Source: Acidobacterium sp.
GTDB taxonomy: Bacteria > Acidobacteriota > Terriglobia > Terriglobales > Acidobacteriaceae
NCBI GenBank assembly: GCA_003152595.1
Contig: PMAM01000142.1
Coordinates: 24,608 to 32,995 of the forward strand
Length of the DNA: 8,388 nt
Direction of reading: 5' to 3'
In this document: in pieces, positions 1 to 5,440 of the stretch
How positions within the stretch are numbered: the first letter of the stretch is position 1
How the letters are laid out: each line of letters starts with the position of its first letter
Program-made: the position numbers and the translations under genes
The notes under the pieces: model-generated
The model's database searches: none
What the model was told of the DNA's origin: nothing
The model's input: the letters and a program-made list of their open reading frames with translations, nothing else

Positions 1-510
1 CACAGCCAGGTGGTCGCGACCTTCGAGGAGTTTGGACGCCAGGAACGCGTGCTCGGCGCCTATGGGGGACAGATCGCCTCGTTCGAGTGGGTCTTCTCGC
101 CGCGCGGAGCCGACGGGCGGCCGGTGAAGATGTTCGACCGCGAGACCGGCGACGTAGATCCGAAGGTCGTCGCGTACTGGCACGATCACTACGATCTGGC
201 GCATATCGTCGAAGCGAACTGGGCAACACGCGGCCGTTCTCTGAAAGGCAGGATCCATGTCGTGGTCGGGACGGCGGACACTTTCTACCTCGACGGCGCC
301 GCTCACAAGTTTGAGGCGGTACTGAACCGTCTCGGCGCCGATCCGCATTTCACTTACCGCGACAATCGCACTCACTTCGATCTGTATGAAGAGAACGGCG
401 ACCGGATGGCGATGATGGACGAGATCGCCGAACAGATGTACGCTGTGGCGCGGCCGGCAGCGCACTGGAAGCGGCCGGAGGGGGCGCCGCCGGCGATCCT
501 GCATCAATAG
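1..510 (+). CDS. Putative esterase, alpha/beta-hydrolase fold (C-terminal part, 5'-truncated by the window)
   Basis: The frame is open from base 1 and ends at TAG 508-510. 169 residues are visible and the true start lies upstream; the GTG at base 10 is simply an internal Val codon. The visible part resembles the C-terminal half of a putative esterase of the enterochelin-esterase / esterase-D type. A strand reading RIHVVVGTADTFYLD (visible residues 84-98) would supply the catalytic Asp, and RTHFDLY (123-129) the catalytic His. The nucleophile Ser and oxyanion region would be off the left edge. The segment before these, with YWHDHYDLAHIVEANW (59-74), is acidic, aromatic and helical-looking. Whether the protein is secreted cannot be judged without its N-terminus. 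The next gene begins 12 bases downstream in the same direction, so the two are probably co-transcribed. The hydrolase fold is fairly likely; the substrate is unknown. Confidence 0.6.
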   Translation, partial: HSQVVATFEEFGRQERVLGAYGGQIASFEWVFSPRGADGRPVKMFDRETGDVDPKVVAYWHDHYDLAHIVEANWATRGRSLKGRIHVVVGTADTFYLDGAAHKFEAVLNRLGADPHFTYRDNRTHFDLYEENGDRMAMMDEIAEQMYAVARPAAHWKRPEGAPPAILHQ

Positions 511-522
511 CGCGAGGACAGG

Positions 523-933
523 ATGAAGAGGCCATGGGCAGTCACTCTCGTTGCAGTGCTGGAGTATCTCGCGGCGGCGGTTGCCTGGGCGGTAAGCTTC
601 ACGCTGTTCGTTCCCGGCACCTGGCTCGACCGCATGTGGAACCTGAATGCGCCCGCGCATGATGCGCTTGCGGCTCAGGCGCACCCCGTCGCAACACTCC
701 TGCTGCTTGTCGGAGCGCTGGCCGCTGCCGCCGGCGTGGGTCTGCTGGCGCGCCGTGTTTGGGCATGGCTCCTGTCGCTGGCGATCTTCGCCATCAACGC
801 CCTCGGCGATGTCGTGAGCCTGCTCGTCACTCGGGACTGGTTCCACGGCCTCTCGGGGATCCTGATCGACGCCCTTTTCCTGTATCTTCTTTTGCGCGCC
901 GGCGTGCGCGCCTTCTTTCTCGCGCGACGCTAG
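523..933 (+). CDS. Small four-helix integral membrane protein, unknown function
   Basis: This gene encodes 136 residues, mostly hydrophobic, with four predicted membrane segments at about residues 8-29, 56-76, 80-102 and 108-125. Short basic stretches such as ARR (77-79) and the C-terminal LARR favour those ends facing the cytoplasm. The region between helices 1 and 2 (about 30-55) is a small polar loop. The ATG is preceded by GAGG (514-517) at a 5-base spacing, a reasonable ribosome binding site, which supports this start. It lies 12 bases after the esterase gene in the same frame, suggesting a shared transcript. No catalytic motif is visible and I do not recognise the family; it resembles generic small DoxX-size membrane proteins only in length and helix number. 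Its stop TAG (931-933) directly abuts the stop of the convergent gene. Confidence 0.75.
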   Translation: MKRPWAVTLVAVLEYLAAAVAWAVSFTLFVPGTWLDRMWNLNAPAHDALAAQAHPVATLLLLVGALAAAAGVGLLARRVWAWLLSLAIFAINALGDVVSLLVTRDWFHGLSGILIDALFLYLLLRAGVRAFFLARR

Positions 934-936
934 CTA
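931..936. other. Convergent stop-to-stop junction (TAGCTA palindrome)
   Basis: The TAG that ends the plus-strand membrane protein (931-933) is followed immediately by CTA (934-936), the reverse complement of the TAG that ends the minus-strand sulfatase-like gene. The two convergent genes have zero bases between them. There is no room for a conventional intergenic terminator, and no stem plus T-tract is evident close to either stop. Confidence 0.9.
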
Positions 937-2523
937 CTGCTGCGTGGTCCACGTCTGCAGATCCGCAGGGCTGTTCATGCGCCCCGCGAGCATCGCTTCG
1001 ATCATCCCGTGCATATCGATCAACGGGAAGGCGCGCGTGACCTTCACCCCTTCGCTCTCGCCAGGAAAACGCACGATCAGCAGCGGCCGGGGATCGAAAC
1101 GGCCGCCGGAAACTCGCGTATCCTCTGGGCGCCAGTCGCTGGTCGGCCGCCACAGATCGACACGCCACGAGTGGTCCGACGACACGACGACCGTTGTCCG
1201 GTCAGCCAGCGGAGTCGCGTCGATGGCCTGCAGCAACGCGCCAAGTGTCTGGTCCGCGAAGACGAGGTTGTCGAGATAGCTGCCGTCCATACCGGCCTGA
1301 TGTGTCCGGCGGTTGTAGAAGCCACCAGGATGCGGCACCGGCAGGTGGATGAAAACGAAGCCGCCACGTCCAGCGATCTCCTCGAAGGCATGCTGCATCA
1401 GCACGCTGTAGTCCGCAGCGTGCATCTGCCAGGGCGCAGGATCCTGGATCGGCCGGCCTGCGAACCGCAACAGAGACTTCGCCACCGGTGCAACAGCGTT
1501 CTGCAGAGCCGTTCGGTCGGGCTTGTAACGGCCGGGCAGGGGCGTCGTGAGCGTCCAGTAGCAATGGTCGAGTTCCGCAACATCGGTACGGCAGTACGGG
1601 TTGTACCAGCCCACCGCCGCGGTGGACCAACCTTCATGCTGCGCATCGGCGAAGAGCGTCTGGCGATCGGGGTAAACGTGCCAATGAGGATTCCGCTCCG
1701 TGCGCACGAACAGCCGGCCATCGAGGTCGCTGCGCTCATCGGTGATGGTGTCGCCAGTGAACAGAGCAGGAATCACCTTCTCGGTGAAGTATCCTGCCGG
1801 CTGCACGTTGGAGAAGTGAACGGCGTGACCGGCCAGGCGATCGAAGTTTGGGTAGTCAATGCCCGGCTGGCGATGATCGAAGATCTGATCCTGGGACGCC
1901 TCATCGAACAGGATCCAGACGATCCGCCGCTGCGGCGCTTGCGCGATCGGCTTCGAGAATCCCGCCGTCTCGCGCGGCTCGGCGTGAAAGGCCATGAACG
2001 TCAGTTCAGGCAGCAGCCACAGGATCGAGAAACCCAGCAGAAGCAGGACAAACCGTCCGCCGCGGACGACACCCGCGTACCACCTGCGGTTCGCGATCCA
2101 CACGAGTAAGCCCGCCCCCGCGACGACGAGAAAGATACGGCCGCCGCTCGCGGCTTTCGGTGAGACGATCTCAGCCACCACAAGGCCGCGAAATACGCGC
2201 ATCACCAGAACGGCCGCGACGATGAGCCAGGCGAGGCCGCGATGGCGAGCCTCCCACCGCTCCACGAGCCACAGAACCAGCACACTGAACAGAACCACCA
2301 CCACAAAGTCGATCAGCACTCCCTGATAGACCGAGTTCATCGGCAGCAGCTCGTGGTACAGCGTCTGCTGCGAGGGCAGAATGTGCAGGATGATCAGCGG
2401 CAGCGCCGTCAGAATGCCGGCGCCTGCGCCGCGGAGCCACAGGTGCCAGCCTGCATCGAGACTGGCGCGCCGGGGAGCCATGTGAATCGGATTGGAAGCA
2501 TGCGAAGGTCTGGACGAATGCAC
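934..2523 (-). CDS. Membrane-anchored sulfatase-like hydrolase/transferase (alkaline phosphatase superfamily)
   Basis: This is a 529-residue protein with five predicted membrane helices at about residues 33-50, 67-87, 97-117, 128-144 and 157-176, followed by a large domain, presumably extracytoplasmic. The domain has the marks of the alkaline-phosphatase/sulfatase superfamily. They are a first metal-ligand strand IVWILFDEAS (D207), a nucleophile region YFTEKVIPALFTGD with Thr247, HLPVPHP (393-399), and SSDHSWRVD (448-456), whose D450-H451 are typical metal ligands. The C/S-X-P-X-R formylglycine signature of true sulfatases is absent. Five helices plus this domain is the plan of LtaS- and EptA-like phosphoglycerol or phosphoethanolamine transferases, so transfer or hydrolysis of a phospho-group on an envelope glycan or lipid is a reasonable guess. 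The start is GTG at 2523, with weak GAGAAAG upstream; an in-frame ATG at 2481 (residue 15) is the alternative and leaves all helices intact. It is the last gene of a three-gene unit, 40 bases after the methyltransferase gene. Confidence 0.85.
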   Translation of the reverse strand: MHSSRPSHASNPIHMAPRRASLDAGWHLWLRGAGAGILTALPLIILHILPSQQTLYHELLPMNSVYQGVLIDFVVVVLFSVLVLWLVERWEARHRGLAWLIVAAVLVMRVFRGLVVAEIVSPKAASGGRIFLVVAGAGLLVWIANRRWYAGVVRGGRFVLLLLGFSILWLLPELTFMAFHAEPRETAGFSKPIAQAPQRRIVWILFDEASQDQIFDHRQPGIDYPNFDRLAGHAVHFSNVQPAGYFTEKVIPALFTGDTITDERSDLDGRLFVRTERNPHWHVYPDRQTLFADAQHEGWSTAAVGWYNPYCRTDVAELDHCYWTLTTPLPGRYKPDRTALQNAVAPVAKSLLRFAGRPIQDPAPWQMHAADYSVLMQHAFEEIAGRGGFVFIHLPVPHPGGFYNRRTHQAGMDGSYLDNLVFADQTLGALLQAIDATPLADRTTVVVSSDHSWRVDLWRPTSDWRPEDTRVSGGRFDPRPLLIVRFPGESEGVKVTRAFPLIDMHGMIEAMLAGRMNSPADLQTWTTQQ

Positions 2524-2563
2524 GCTGACTTTCTCGGTGCGCTAAGGAATGCGGGGCCGGCTT

Positions 2564-3952
2564 CTATTTTCCCTGAAGCGCAAAAAGCACGCGACCGTTG
2601 GGCAGCGCTTCGCGCAGAACCACGCTGAAATGCCGCTCCGCCGACCGGAGAAAAGCCGCCTCGTCCAGATGTCCGTACAACGCATCGCGGCCACGCAGCA
2701 AATCGACAAACCGCGGATCGCTCGCCGGCACCCACTCGACAATCGCCCATCCGGCACTCAGCTCGCGCAACAGCCCGAGAATCTCGCTCAGAGGAATCTG
2801 CTCGGAAAGAAGCAGATGGTGGATCAGCCCCAGCATCATCACGCAGTCGAAGCGCCCCCGCGAACGATCCAGCAGCGACAGGCTCTCCGCATTGCGCCAC
2901 CCCGCCGAAGGCGTGGGACGCGCCGGATTGGCAACGATCGGCGCGATGTCAAGATCCTGCTCCAGCGCTTTCCTGAAGTTCTGCTCGGTAGCCTGCACAT
3001 CGGTATCCCAGGCCACCACGGTCGCGCCGCAGTCCGCCGCAATGTGGGAATACACCCCGCTGTTGGCGCCCAGGTCGAGCACCCGGCGGGGCGCAACCGC
3101 TGCCAGCGCTTCCTCAACAAACCGCCGCTTCAGTTCCTGGTCCACGCCGCTGTAATGGTCCGCACTGGACGCGTAACCGCTCCATCGCGAAGCCATCCGG
3201 CGTCTGCCCATGCGCTGCTCGATCCGCCGCAGGTGCCGGCGCAGCTGGCCCAGATTTCCCCGGAGCTGGCGCATCGCTGCGTCGGGCTGCTGCCGGACCC
3301 TGGTATTGCGCGCGCTGCCGCTGCCGCTCGTTTCCAGCATCAGCGGCAGGGTCACCAGCGATCGGAACGGTTCGCGCCAGCGCTGCCATCGGCTCAGATG
3401 CGGCGCCAGATCGGCGGGTTCGTAGCCGTCGCGGTTCTGCATCGATGCGGCCAGCGGCCACCCCAGCGAAACATACGCTGCCAGCGGCAGCAGAAACGTA
3501 CGCACAAACTGCGCATACGCCAGCCACAGCGGACTCGCCGGATCGTGCTCCTCAATGGACAGAACGTCCACCAATACTGGCGTGGTTCCGCGGAAAAGAA
3601 TGTTCAGCGGCGTCGCGTCCTTGAGAATCAGGCCGTGGTCCAGTAACTCTTCACACAAGTCAAGAGTCAGATCGGCGGCTGCAATCCATGCGCTCGGAGT
3701 CCACTCCCACGGATAAGAAGGAAAGAAGACGCGCGGATGTTCGAGTGTCAGCGCGCTGTCGTCTTCGTGAACAACGCGGGTCTCGATGAGCCGCCCCTGC
3801 GCCACCCACTTCTCCGCGGTCGGTGACTGCAGGAATCGGATTGCAGCCTCAGCGTGGCCGCGATGAACCTGGCGCAGCACCCGATCCCCTGCCATGCGCA
3901 GCGAGCCGGCCGGATCGCGAAAGGTCCCGAGCGTGACCTCGGCTGCCGCCAC
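2564..3952 (-). CDS. NoeA-like two-domain protein: kinase-like N-terminal region plus class I SAM-dependent methyltransferase
   Basis: This gene encodes 462 residues. The N-terminal half shows the pattern I associate with methyltransferases related to the nodulation protein NoeA: FRDPAG (11-16), SYPWEW (79-84), and LILKDATPLNILF (108-120) followed by PVLVDVLSIE (125-134). The D112...N117...D129 spacing resembles the catalytic loop and metal-binding Asp of the protein-kinase/aminoglycoside-kinase fold, but no glycine-rich loop or clear VAIK Lys is visible. An arginine-rich, probably helical linker covers about 210-260. The C-terminal half is a Rossmann methyltransferase, with motif I VLDLGANSGVYS (291-302), an acidic strand end at D316, and a motif IV-like FDCVMMLGLIHHL (368-380). 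The GTG start keeps the FRDPAG motif in the protein, whereas the next Met (residue 20) would lose it. The start overlaps the preceding gene's stop by one base (TAGTG), implying translational coupling. The protein is probably cytosolic. The methyl acceptor is unknown; a surface saccharide or lipid precursor is an inference from the neighbours. Confidence 0.85.
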   Translation of the reverse strand: MAAAEVTLGTFRDPAGSLRMAGDRVLRQVHRGHAEAAIRFLQSPTAEKWVAQGRLIETRVVHEDDSALTLEHPRVFFPSYPWEWTPSAWIAAADLTLDLCEELLDHGLILKDATPLNILFRGTTPVLVDVLSIEEHDPASPLWLAYAQFVRTFLLPLAAYVSLGWPLAASMQNRDGYEPADLAPHLSRWQRWREPFRSLVTLPLMLETSGSGSARNTRVRQQPDAAMRQLRGNLGQLRRHLRRIEQRMGRRRMASRWSGYASSADHYSGVDQELKRRFVEEALAAVAPRRVLDLGANSGVYSHIAADCGATVVAWDTDVQATEQNFRKALEQDLDIAPIVANPARPTPSAGWRNAESLSLLDRSRGRFDCVMMLGLIHHLLLSEQIPLSEILGLLRELSAGWAIVEWVPASDPRFVDLLRGRDALYGHLDEAAFLRSAERHFSVVLREALPNGRVLFALQGK

Positions 3953-4206
3953 TACTCGCCCGTTTCAGCAGGCGTGCTCTTTTCTGCTTCGTTCTTTTCG
4001 CTGGCCGAGGTCAGGCCAAACAAACGCCGGAGCTTCGAGCGAAGGATGAACAGCCCTCCCGCCAGCATCGTCCCGCCCACCTGCATGGCGAGCAGGCCCG
4101 AGCCTGGATCCACGTATCCATACGCCGGTTTGGCGAGTGCGGCGAGCAATACCGCCAGTTCGATCGATGTAAACGCGACCAGGGCAGTGCGGCGAACAAT
4201 ATCCAC
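3952..4206 (-). CDS. Small exported or membrane protein with VDPGSG motif
   Basis: This gene encodes 84 residues. A basic start (MDIVRR) is followed by a hydrophobic stretch (about 7-26) and AKPAYG (25-30), which could be a signal peptide cleaved before YVDPGSG (31-37). A second hydrophobic, glycine-rich segment (about 38-56) leads into basic LRSKLRRLF and an acidic, polar C-terminal tail. A Y-[IV]-DPG-[ST]-G sequence placed between a signal-like segment and a single helix is a recurring small-protein pattern that I recall next to methyltransferase, glycosyltransferase or phosphatase-like genes; its function is not known to me. The start is GTG (4206-4204) with AGGAAGG and GGCAGG just upstream on the minus strand. 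It is the first gene of the three-gene unit and overlaps the methyltransferase start by one base. An in-frame helical membrane anchor or scaffold for the other two products is possible but unproven. Confidence 0.75.
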   Translation of the reverse strand: MDIVRRTALVAFTSIELAVLLAALAKPAYGYVDPGSGLLAMQVGGTMLAGGLFILRSKLRRLFGLTSASEKNEAEKSTPAETGE

Positions 4207-4233
4207 GAAAAGCCTGCCTTCCTATCCCGAGAA

Positions 4234-4263
4234 ATAATGACGTATCAGCAACTAGACGGTCAG
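4234..4263 (-). promoter_or_regulatory. Candidate sigma-70-type promoter of the minus-strand three-gene unit
   Basis: Reading the minus strand, CTGACC (complement of 4258-4263, four of six matches to TTGACA) is followed after 18 bases by CATTAT (complement of 4234-4239, four of six matches to TATAAT). This would place the transcription start near 4227 and leave a roughly 20-base leader containing the AGGAAGG/GGCAGG ribosome site before the GTG at 4206. Geometry and AT-richness fit, but the hexamers are imperfect and Acidobacterial promoter rules are not well defined, so this is only a candidate. Confidence 0.3.
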
Positions 4264-4289
4264 ATTTCTAAAAAGTTGCGCTTTGCGCC

Positions 4290-4316
4290 TGGGCGAATCC
4301 GCGCTGATTCCGCCCA
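4290..4316. repeat. Imperfect 10-bp inverted repeat / stem-loop
   Basis: Bases 4290-4299 (TGGGCGAATC) pair with 4306-4316 (GATTCCGCCCA) around a six-base loop CGCGCT, with C4310 as a single bulge. On the minus strand it is followed by a second short hairpin (GCGC-AAA-GCGC, complement of 4278-4288) and then TTTTT (complement of 4270-4274). It could be an operator, a leader structure of the plus-strand gene, or a weak minus-strand terminator that insulates the minus promoter. The sequence alone does not decide. Confidence 0.45.
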
Positions 4317-4441
4317 TCCCAAAAATCACAGGTGCGCATCGTCTGTCCCGCCCTCCCACTCTGGTGTCATCGCCTCTGCTCCAGAGCTGGAATGCAACCT
4401 CGTAACGAAGTTTTCGGCAGTTATCGCCAGCCGATACAATT

Positions 4442-4447
4442 AGGTGA
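4442..4447 (+). promoter_or_regulatory. Shine-Dalgarno AGGTGA deciding the start at 4453
   Basis: AGGTGA matches the anti-Shine-Dalgarno core and sits five bases before the ATG at 4453. The in-frame GTG at 4444 lies inside this motif, so it cannot use it and is unlikely to be the start. The gene is therefore taken to begin at 4453. Confidence 0.75.
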
Positions 4448-4452
4448 CAATT

Positions 4453-5385
4453 ATGAGTACTCGCCTCGATTCAACTCTTTCTGCTAACCTGCAGGCCGCT
4501 GCGCAGCAGGCGGGCCTCGTCGTGCTTTCTGTCGACGCCGGATCGGACTTCAACGGACATCCCACCGCCCGCTTCCGCCTGGGCGTGACCACAGATGCCC
4601 CCGCCGAACGGACGCTGCTGCTGGAACTGAGCGAGGCCTTCGACTTTCATAAGCCGGAGCTGCTGCCGGAAATGACCACCCACCTGCGCGAGGCGGCGAG
4701 CCGGCTCCGCAATCCGCGCCCCGACGCTTCCGTCACCCTCGCCGGCCTGCCGGTGAGCTTCGCCAGTTTCGCCTGGCCGTTTCATCGTTCCACCTCAGGT
4801 GCGGATACCTACATCGTGCATGGCACGGTCCGCCTGGAGGACGGCGCCCAGTCGCCGCTCCACTCCCTGGTTTCAGCCAGCATGACCGTCACCTTTGCAG
4901 AGATCGTCCCCGCACCGGAACAGCCCTATGCGGAAACCTTCATCTACAACGCGGTGCGCAAGACGCTCGACCGCGGACAGCTGGAGCTGCTCAAGAGCGG
5001 CAACCGGCAGCCCGTTCCCGTGACCACGCGCTATTACAGCCGCTGGCAAAAGAAATTCTTCTTCACGGATACCGACGACAGCAGCCGCATGGACTTCCTG
5101 GCGCTGAAAACTTACTGGCTCTCCGGTGTGCTGGGTGCGAATCAGCCTGTCTGGATCGCCGATCCACGCGATGCGCAGTATCTGAACACCACCGCCGCCG
5201 AATTGCAGCGCATGGCGGCAGACCTGGCGGGCCAGGGTGTGCTGAAGGTAGAAGGCGAATATGCTTCCGCCGCCCCCGCGCTGCTCGGTCGCGGCGAGGA
5301 GTATCACGCGAAGCTCCAGGCGGCGCTGGCCGTCACGCGCCCCACCTTCAACGAGGACATGCGCGCCGGCCACACGAACATGTAG
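4453..5385 (+). CDS. Unrecognised 310-aa soluble protein
   Basis: This gene encodes 310 residues from the ATG at 4453, which is set by the AGGTGA ribosome site. There is no signal peptide and no membrane helix, so it is probably cytosolic. I do not recognise the family. Visible features are an alternating-hydrophobic N-terminal half (about 20-155) that looks beta-rich, with a mid-protein SFASFAWPFHRS (102-113). Next comes a helical, polar region YAETFIYNAVRKTLDRGQ (159-176) and an aromatic/basic stretch RYYSRWQKKFFFTDTDD (193-209). A helical C-terminal part contains QPVWIADPRDAQYLN (231-245) and a regular helix about 246-262. It is transcribed divergently from the three-gene unit and convergently with the methyltransferase operon, so it appears to be a single-gene transcript. 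Codon use looks like that of its neighbours, with no sign of recent transfer. Confidence 0.85.
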   Translation: MSTRLDSTLSANLQAAAQQAGLVVLSVDAGSDFNGHPTARFRLGVTTDAPAERTLLLELSEAFDFHKPELLPEMTTHLREAASRLRNPRPDASVTLAGLPVSFASFAWPFHRSTSGADTYIVHGTVRLEDGAQSPLHSLVSASMTVTFAEIVPAPEQPYAETFIYNAVRKTLDRGQLELLKSGNRQPVPVTTRYYSRWQKKFFFTDTDDSSRMDFLALKTYWLSGVLGANQPVWIADPRDAQYLNTTAAELQRMAADLAGQGVLKVEGEYASAAPALLGRGEEYHAKLQAALAVTRPTFNEDMRAGHTNM

Positions 5386-5440
5386 CCCCCGAACGGCACT
5401 CAGGCGGGCGTACACTCCGCGCCAGCAATGGGAGCCTCCT

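Larger units (their letters stand above)
4207..4452. other. Divergent intergenic region
   Basis: This is a 246-base gap between the minus-strand three-gene unit and the plus-strand gene starting at 4453. The part nearest the minus operon (about 4225-4275) is clearly more AT-rich than the surrounding coding DNA and holds a candidate minus promoter. The middle holds an imperfect stem-loop (4290-4316) with a tiny GCGC-TTT-GCGC hairpin next to it. A short inverted repeat TCCAG-AG-CTGGA lies at 4380-4391. The plus-strand gene's Shine-Dalgarno is at 4442-4447. A 68-codon plus-strand frame (4237-4443) crosses the region but has no ribosome site or recognisable protein features and is not called as a gene. 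Confidence 0.7.

Noticed and set aside
1009..2109. 366-codon plus-strand open frame antisense to the sulfatase-like gene
   Set aside because: The opposite strand has clear membrane helices and superfamily motifs; this frame is Arg/Pro/His-rich with no structure, a high-GC shadow.
934..2523. Labelling the membrane enzyme a true arylsulfatase
   Set aside because: No C/S-X-P-X-R formylglycine motif is present; Thr occupies the nucleophile place.
2549..3646. 365-codon plus-strand open frame antisense to the NoeA-like gene
   Set aside because: The minus-strand gene carries methyltransferase motif I and the kinase-like block; this frame is extremely rich in Arg, Gln, His and Pro and not protein-like.
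4380..4391. TCCAG-AG-CTGGA dyad as a specific operator
   Set aside because: Five-base arms are short enough to occur by chance and no regulator gene is nearby; noted only as part of the intergenic region.
4237..4443. 68-codon plus-strand open frame in the divergent intergenic region
   Set aside because: It has no Shine-Dalgarno, overlaps the candidate minus promoter and stem-loop, and its composition is not protein-like; it ends just before the real gene by chance of frame.
4444..4446. GTG as start of the 310-aa protein
   Set aside because: It lies within the AGGTGA ribosome site that properly serves the ATG at 4453.
5386..5440. Bidirectional terminator between the convergent 310-aa and methyltransferase genes
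   Set aside because: Only a weak GGCG/CGCC pairing is visible and there is no T-tract on either strand.
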